From assembly GCA_965261925.1 (NCBI GenBank), contig OZ253486.1:2356001-2420000 (forward strand): a DNA stretch of 64,000 nucleotides, given 5' to 3'. Positions within the stretch are counted from its first letter, which is position 1. Each line of letters opens with the position of its first letter. A program made the position numbers and the translations under genes. Below the pieces are notes generated by a model. That model made no database searches. It was not told where the DNA came from and was given only the letters and a program-made list of their open reading frames with translations. The stretch is from Bin87 sp965261925 (GTDB taxonomy: Bacteria > Chloroflexota > Dehalococcoidia > Lucifugimonadales > UBA3495). Below are positions 59,281 through 64,000 of the stretch, one piece after another.

Positions 59281-60453
59281 ATGAGCACAGTGGCAGTGGA
59301 GGTGGTGTACCGGGGGATTTTTCAGAAATCCTTGGCCCGGAACATCGTCCGCACCATCGTTTTTGCCGCCCGCAAGGAAGGTAAAATAGGTACAGCTTTT
59401 GGCCGCTACGGCGACTCCCCCGAACGGAACGGCATCCCTGCCAAGCAGTTCGCCATCGTGTCTGACAGCCCCGAGGAACTTGAAGAAAACTTGGCCGTCT
59501 ACGAAGCCGGCGAGGTGGACGTCACCATCAATGTGGATGACACCATGTGCAAGGGCATCGAGTCTTGGGCCTGGTACGGGTTGCAGCCCATCAATGCTCT
59601 CACCAAGCCCGGCGGAACCCTGATCGTCACGTCCCGCCAGGAAGCCGACGCCCTCATCGAGGACATCCACCAGAAGGACACCCCTTTCAACCTGGCCATC
59701 GTACCAGCGTCTACCAGTTTCTCCGGCCTCTGGGTGTACAAGGACGATCACACCGACGTCCGTATCCTCGGTGCCCTGGCGAAAGTGTGCCCTGAGTTGG
59801 TGAGCCTCGACTCAATGGTCGCCGCTCTGGATGACCAGGGCTGGGGCGGCCTCAAACTGACCTCCGCCCGCAACTCCTACGATCGCGTCGGTATGCGCCC
59901 CGTGGAACCCGGCGAAGGCAACGACGACACCCCCTTCAGCTTCGACCTCCCCGGCTGGACCACCATGGAAGAGGGTCTGGTCATCAGGGGCATCGAGCCG
60001 GGCGGCGGTTTCCGCGGCGGTACCGAGGGCTACGAGCCCGTCCGCAACTCCGTGTTCAAGAAGTTCAGTACCCGCTCCATGCGCCCGGTCATCAACTTTG
60101 ACACGTGCATCAAGTGCACCCTCTGCTGGCTCCAGTGCCCCGACACCTGCTTCGACGTCACGCCCGAAGGCCTCTACGACGCCAACATGGACGCCTGCTG
60201 CGGTTGCGCTGTCTGCGAAGCCGTTTGCCCCGTGCCCGATTGCGTGACCATGGTCAACGAGGCCGAGTTCAACGACAACAACAGCCAGTACGAGCATTGG
60301 ACCCGCGACAAGGACGGCTACCATCAGTGGATGACCGAGCTTATCCAGGTACAGAAAGCCGCCGATGCCGACGCCGACCGTAGCCACGGCTACCACAGCC
60401 CTGGCAAGTACGAAGCTGAGTCCGAAGTTGCCCTGACCGGAGACGATGACTGA
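59281..60453 (+). CDS. Oxalate oxidoreductase-type gamma/delta subunit
   Basis: 390 residues, fusion of gamma (residues ~1-225) and ferredoxin-like delta (~270-345). The delta part has two 4Fe-4S motifs, CIKCTLCWLQCPDTC and CCGCAVCEAVCPVPDC. The gamma part begins VVYRGIFQKSLARNI, without the GxGGQG loop of CoA-binding pyruvate oxidoreductases. A fused gamma-delta and order gamma-delta/alpha/beta match Moorella oxalate oxidoreductase, which needs no CoA. First gene of the operon; the alpha gene starts in its stop codon (1-base overlap). Confidence 0.78.
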   Translation: MSTVAVEVVYRGIFQKSLARNIVRTIVFAARKEGKIGTAFGRYGDSPERNGIPAKQFAIVSDSPEELEENLAVYEAGEVDVTINVDDTMCKGIESWAWYGLQPINALTKPGGTLIVTSRQEADALIEDIHQKDTPFNLAIVPASTSFSGLWVYKDDHTDVRILGALAKVCPELVSLDSMVAALDDQGWGGLKLTSARNSYDRVGMRPVEPGEGNDDTPFSFDLPGWTTMEEGLVIRGIEPGGGFRGGTEGYEPVRNSVFKKFSTRSMRPVINFDTCIKCTLCWLQCPDTCFDVTPEGLYDANMDACCGCAVCEAVCPVPDCVTMVNEAEFNDNNSQYEHWTRDKDGYHQWMTELIQVQKAADADADRSHGYHSPGKYEAESEVALTGDDD

Positions 60454-61670
60454 TGGCCACCCAAACTGCCCCACAGACCGAGCGCGAGGAGCTCATCAGC
60501 GGTAGCGAGGCCATCGCCATCGCCTGTTCCCTCGCCGACGTCGACGTCATCACCGCATACCCCATCCGGCCCTACGACACGGTGATGCAATATGTGTCCA
60601 AGCTCAAGGCCGATGGCGTGTTCGACTGCGACTTCATCGTCGCCGAAAGCGAACACTCCCAGTTCGAAATCGTCAAGCACGCCTCCTCGGTTGGCGCTCG
60701 CACCTTCTGCGGTTCCAGCGGCGTGGGTTGGTTCTACGCCTTTGAAGCCATTACCGTAACCGCCGGCCTGCGCCTCCCGGTAGTCGCCATGGTGGGCAAT
60801 CGCGCCCTCGATGATCCCGGTGCCTTCGGCGTCGAGCACAACGACGCCTTGGCCGTCCGCGACCTCGGCTGGATGCTCTATTGGGTCGGGACCGCTCAGG
60901 AAGCGTTCGACATCGCCCTCCTGGCCTGGCGCATTGCGGAAGACCCCCGGGTTTTCCTACCCATGGCTATTTCCTGTGACGGCTCCTTCCTCACCCACTC
61001 TCAGGCCATCGTCAATGTGCCTACCCAGGAGCGGGTCGATCAGTTCCTGCCCCAGTACGACCGGGGCCGTTTGCAACTCCATCCCGACAACCCCATCACC
61101 ATTGCCCCTCAGGTGAACGAAGACTGGCTCATGGAAATCCGTCGCCAGACCGACGATGCCATGCGCCGCAGCAGCGATGTTATCCGAGAAGCCTACGACG
61201 AGTTCAAGCAGCTCTTTGGTCGTGGTGACGATAGCCCGTTCATCGAAGAGTATATGACCGAGGACGCCGACATTGTCCTGGTCGGCATGGGCACCCTCGC
61301 CATGCCCGTCCGCGTCGCCGTTCGGCGGATGCGCGAGCAGGGCAAGAAGGTCGGGTTCGTCCGCGTCAAGTTCTTCCGCCCCTTCGCCACCGATGAGATC
61401 CGCGAGGCCCTCAGCCACTGCAAGGCTGTTGGGGTCGTTGACCGTGACTATTCCTACGGCTCGCCTTCCTACGGCGGCGTGCTGTTCAACGAGATCCGTT
61501 CCGCCCTGTACACCCTGGACGACCGACCGCTCATGCAGAGCTTCATCGCCGGCCTCGGTGGCCGGGAAGTTCTGGTCCGCGACGTTGAAGAGATGACTTC
61601 AATGGTCCAGGACTCAATCGACTCCGGACGGGTCGAGCAAGAAAACACCTGGATTGGTGTCCGCGATTAG
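60453..61670 (+). CDS. Oxalate oxidoreductase-type alpha subunit
   Basis: 405 residues. In place of the YPITP motif of pyruvate:ferredoxin oxidoreductase it reads YPIRP (Arg39), and Arg117, Asp120 and Phe125 sit in NRALDDPGAFG. These are the equivalents, with a constant +8 offset, of Arg31, Arg109, Asp112 and Phe117 as I recall them from the Moorella thermoacetica enzyme, whose positive pocket and switch loop bind oxalate. Reaction expected: oxalate to 2 CO2 with 2 electrons to ferredoxin. Numbering of the published enzyme is from memory. Confidence 0.78.
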   Translation: MATQTAPQTEREELISGSEAIAIACSLADVDVITAYPIRPYDTVMQYVSKLKADGVFDCDFIVAESEHSQFEIVKHASSVGARTFCGSSGVGWFYAFEAITVTAGLRLPVVAMVGNRALDDPGAFGVEHNDALAVRDLGWMLYWVGTAQEAFDIALLAWRIAEDPRVFLPMAISCDGSFLTHSQAIVNVPTQERVDQFLPQYDRGRLQLHPDNPITIAPQVNEDWLMEIRRQTDDAMRRSSDVIREAYDEFKQLFGRGDDSPFIEEYMTEDADIVLVGMGTLAMPVRVAVRRMREQGKKVGFVRVKFFRPFATDEIREALSHCKAVGVVDRDYSYGSPSYGGVLFNEIRSALYTLDDRPLMQSFIAGLGGREVLVRDVEEMTSMVQDSIDSGRVEQENTWIGVRD

Positions 61671-61680
61671 GAGTGCCGCT

Positions 61681-62679
61681 ATGACTACCATGACCCAAGA
61701 CCTCCCTCAGGTTAGGGGCGTCAAGCAAATTCCGGTGTACGAAGGCTTTACCTCCGGCCACCGCACCTGCCAGGGCTGTGAATCCGCCCTCGTGATGCGC
61801 CTGATGATCAAGGCCGCCGGCCCGCGTACCATCGTGGTAGGCAGTACCGGCTGCATGTACGTGGCCAACACCACCTACTACAGCACGCCGTGGGTAGTGC
61901 CGTGGATGCACACTCAGCTTGGCTCCAGTGGCTCCGCCGCTACTGGCACCGCCGCCGGCTTGGCTTCCCTCATGCGCAAGGGCAAAATGACGGAAGAGCC
62001 CATTAACGTCATCGCCTTCTGTGGTGATGGCGGCGGTGTGGACATGGGACTGTCCGCCATCTCCGCGGCCTTGCAGCACGATGAGTACAACCTGCTTATC
62101 CTGTGCTACGACAACGAGTCCTACGCCAACACCGACATCCAGGTGTCGGGCTCCAGCCCATGGGGCGCCAACTCCACCTTCTCTCCTCCGGGCAAGGTTC
62201 ACCGCATTATGAACCGCCGTTGGAAGAAGAACATGGTCCCCATGCTTGCCGCCGGTCATCCCGATGTGCGATACATCGCAACGGCTTGCGGGTCCTACGG
62301 TCCTGACTTCACCAACAAGATTCGCCGCGCCCTCACCACCGGCGGTCCCACCTTCATCCATAGCATCGACCCGTGCCCCAAAGGTTGGGATTACGACCCT
62401 AAGTACTCCCACGAGTTGGGTATGCTGGCGGTGGAAACCGGTATCTGGGTCCAGTATGAAATCGTCGACAACGAGCTGATCTTGAACGGTCCTTCGCGCG
62501 CCATCTCCCGTGGCATCCGGAAGCGCAAGCCCGTCACTGATTACCTCCAGCGCCAGGGCCGCTTCGCCCACCTCAACGAGGAAGACCTCAAGTTCTTCCA
62601 GGATCGCATCGACGAGACTTGGGAGAAATGGTGGATTCCGGGCATCGTCCCCTTCGGTCCCCACGACGAAGGCGAGTAA
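61681..62679 (+). CDS. Oxalate oxidoreductase-type beta subunit (TPP-binding)
   Basis: 332 residues. TPP/Mg2+ motif GDGGGVDMGLSAISAALQHD ... YDNESYANT; C30, C33, C58 and C232 are candidate ligands of the proximal 4Fe-4S cluster. Short N-terminal leader before CQGCESALVMRL. AGGAG precedes ATG 61681. Last gene of the operon, followed by a good terminator. Confidence 0.85.
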   Translation: MTTMTQDLPQVRGVKQIPVYEGFTSGHRTCQGCESALVMRLMIKAAGPRTIVVGSTGCMYVANTTYYSTPWVVPWMHTQLGSSGSAATGTAAGLASLMRKGKMTEEPINVIAFCGDGGGVDMGLSAISAALQHDEYNLLILCYDNESYANTDIQVSGSSPWGANSTFSPPGKVHRIMNRRWKKNMVPMLAAGHPDVRYIATACGSYGPDFTNKIRRALTTGGPTFIHSIDPCPKGWDYDPKYSHELGMLAVETGIWVQYEIVDNELILNGPSRAISRGIRKRKPVTDYLQRQGRFAHLNEEDLKFFQDRIDETWEKWWIPGIVPFGPHDEGE

Positions 62680-62712
62680 ACGCATCTCGGCCTGCACAGG
62701 CCAACGTTGTTC

Positions 62713-62745
62713 TAGGGCGGGTTCAACACCCGCCCTATTGTTTTC
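62713..62745 (+). terminator. Terminator after the oxidoreductase operon
   Basis: TAGGGCGGGT, loop TCAAC, ACCCGCCCTA, then TTGTTTTC; perfect 10-bp stem. Confidence 0.85.
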
Positions 62746-62788
62746 ATACTTGTAAAGTCGTCTATCCGTTCAACACCTACAGCATTTG

Positions 62789-62816
62789 TTGACCCGTCGT
62801 AATAATGTGTTAGACT
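62789..62816 (+). promoter_or_regulatory. Promoter of the winged-helix-like gene
   Basis: TTGACC (62789-62794), 16 bp, TAGACT (62811-62816), with TG one base before the -10. 31 bp to ATG 62848. Confidence 0.65.
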
Positions 62817-62847
62817 TGTCGCGGAACTGACACCGCGAGGTAAAATA

Positions 62848-63336
62848 ATGGTAAAGGTTGCCTTGACATTTGAAGGTGATGCCGATGAAGTGATCGTCGC
62901 GATGCGACAACTTGCGGTCGGTGATGCTAGTCCATCTTCACCTGTTGTTAGTAAAACTGAAACATCCGTGGTGGCCACGACTGCCGAGTCTTCCGACGAT
63001 GCCCAGTCAAACGGACCGTCGTCCGTGCCTGAAGGACGCTGGACTATAGAACATGTCCGAACCTTCTGGAATTTCTTGGCTGGTGACGCCAGGGAAATCT
63101 ACCAAAGAGTTGCCCAAAGCGCGGGTTACGTGCTGTCTCGCCAAGCCTTGCTGGAAGAGATGCACCTGACTGTGCGTCAACTGTCCGGGCGCTTGTCGTC
63201 TCAAGGACACGCCGTGCGACGCATCCGCCGCGTCCATAACGTATCGCTGCCTCACCCGATGTCTTTCGACTCGCAGGCCGACGAATACAGAATGCTCCCC
63301 GACGTGGCCGATGCTATTGTCAGGCTAAACCTGTAA
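62848..63336 (+). CDS. Hypothetical protein with winged-helix-like C-terminus
   Basis: 162 residues. The N-terminal ~30 residues form a small beta-rich piece (VKVALTFEGDADEVIVAMRQL), then a Ser/Thr-rich linker, then WTIEHVRTFWNFLAGDAREIYQRVAQ and LLEEMHLTVRQLSGRLSSQGHAVRRI, the pattern of a helix-turn-helix. Family not named. DNA binding is inferred. AT-richer than neighbours. Confidence 0.55.
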   Translation: MVKVALTFEGDADEVIVAMRQLAVGDASPSSPVVSKTETSVVATTAESSDDAQSNGPSSVPEGRWTIEHVRTFWNFLAGDAREIYQRVAQSAGYVLSRQALLEEMHLTVRQLSGRLSSQGHAVRRIRRVHNVSLPHPMSFDSQADEYRMLPDVADAIVRLNL

Positions 63337-63397
63337 TGCTACTCTGCGGCATCTCAACAGTTGACCTCGCGAATCAGTCAACGCCCGGAGTATCCCA

Positions 63398-64000
63398 ATG
63401 AGAATGGACCCCATCAACCTCTACGACTACGAGGCGCGGGCCAAACAGGTGTTGCCCCACAACAACTGGGAGTTCATCGAAGCCGGTTCGATGGACGAGT
63501 TCACCACCGCCCGCAATCGTTCCGCTTTCGAAGCGCTTACCCTGCGCCCGCGTTTCATGCGCGACACCACTGAGCGCAAGGTCTCCACCACTGTCCTGGG
63601 CCAGGACATCAGCTTCCCCGTGATGATTGCCCCCACCGGCGGTCATGGGAATGCTCACCCCGACGCCGAGTGTGCAACCGCCCGCGGCGCCGGCATGTCC
63701 AACACGCTGATGATGTGCAGCACCTCCTCCAACTGTAGCATGGAGGAGATCGCCGAGGCGGGAACGGGCCCCTTGTGGTTCCAACTGTACCACCGCGGCT
63801 ACGACATCACCGAAAACCTGGTCAAACGCGCTGAGGCCGCCGGTTTCCGCGCCATTGTCCTCACCGTCGATACTCCCGCCCCCAGCCCCAAAGAACGGGA
63901 CATTCGCAACCGTTACGAAAGGCCCGGCGAACTAGGCAACTTCCGCACGCAGCAGGACCAACTGGCCGCGGTCAGCGGCACTGACGAGTCCCCCCGTTGG
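63398..64000 (+). CDS. FMN-dependent alpha-hydroxyacid oxidase (3' end outside window)
   Basis: First 201 residues of a ~370-390-aa enzyme of the glycolate oxidase/lactate monooxygenase family. Seen: INLYDYEARAKQVLP, the FMN-binding PVMIAPTGGHGNAHPDAECATARGA, MCSTSSNCSMEEIAEA and WFQLYHRGYD. The distal His-Arg active-site segment lies beyond the window. ATG 63398 with CGGAG upstream. Substrate (glycolate, lactate or other) unknown. Confidence 0.9.
   Translation, partial: MRMDPINLYDYEARAKQVLPHNNWEFIEAGSMDEFTTARNRSAFEALTLRPRFMRDTTERKVSTTVLGQDISFPVMIAPTGGHGNAHPDAECATARGAGMSNTLMMCSTSSNCSMEEIAEAGTGPLWFQLYHRGYDITENLVKRAEAAGFRAIVLTVDTPAPSPKERDIRNRYERPGELGNFRTQQDQLAAVSGTDESPRW

Noticed and set aside
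59281..62679. Plain pyruvate:ferredoxin oxidoreductase
   Set aside because: YPIRP, the RALDDPGAF loop and the missing GxGGQG in gamma do not fit; oxalate type is the better reading.

Overview
The window is GC-rich, gene-dense bacterial chromosome. It most resembles a Chloroflexota genome of the Dehalococcoidia/SAR202 type. The reasons are the mix of many SDR oxidoreductases, an F420-type LLM oxidoreductase, a CaiB/BaiF CoA transferase, FMN- and FAD-dependent oxidases, a xanthine-dehydrogenase-type molybdoenzyme, a membrane pyrophosphatase, and a CobN cobaltochelatase paired with a ChlI/ChlD-type motor. That assignment is inference from gene content; there is no rRNA or other phylogenetic marker here. 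I saw no rRNA, tRNA or CRISPR array. Several + strand genes have extended -10 promoters (TGN-TANNNT), often with short 5' leaders.

Layout. 1-8505 (- strand): partial SDR, zinc-finger protein, hppA, metallophosphoesterase, LLM oxidoreductase, unknown protein, HAD hydrolase, amidase with a GatC-like partner. 8834-14275 (+): CPBP protease, trpA, a DAHP synthase preceded by a Tyr-rich leader peptide and terminator, GNAT, a cytidylate-kinase-like protein, rhomboid. 14324-20008: BKACE enzyme (-), molybdoenzyme large subunit and MoaD-like carrier (+), DUF3352 protein (-). 20311-29090 (+): a cobalamin-riboswitch locus (cbiE, cobN, a small unknown, cbtB, cbtA, ChlID-type ATPase). 29245-34430 (+): GlyRS, DUF4238, BirA, two SDRs (one lacking catalytic residues), an ATPase fragment. 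34504-35736: a complete ISAs1-family element with perfect inverted repeats and a 10-bp target duplication. 35786-42051 (+): hisZ-hisG-(PLC-like)-hisD-hisC-hisB. 42208-50362: small unknown, enoyl-CoA hydratase, NfeD-SPFH pair, MeaB, SDR, and a cysteinyl-tRNA synthetase fused to a family-2 glycosyltransferase. 50526-58358: retropepsin-like protease, membrane/HNH chimera, tandem CoA transferase, DAO-type oxidase, FmdB, DUF971 protein and a TPP enzyme. 58450-64000 (+): HEPN protein, a three-gene 2-oxoacid:ferredoxin oxidoreductase that reads as oxalate oxidoreductase, a winged-helix-like protein, and a partial FMN-dependent alpha-hydroxyacid oxidase.

Strongest points for follow-up: (1) the oxidoreductase at 59281-62679 carries the active-site signature of oxalate oxidoreductase (YPIRP, and R117/D120/F125 in the alpha subunit) and lacks the usual gamma-domain GxGGQG motif; (2) a complete-looking tyrosine attenuator (promoter, 30-residue leader peptide, antiterminator, terminator) precedes the DAHP synthase; (3) the CysRS-glycosyltransferase fusion; (4) a phospholipase-C-like gene embedded in the his operon, with a long-form HisG coexisting with HisZ; (5) a family of GGGGCGAA/TTCGCCCC palindromes at gene ends.
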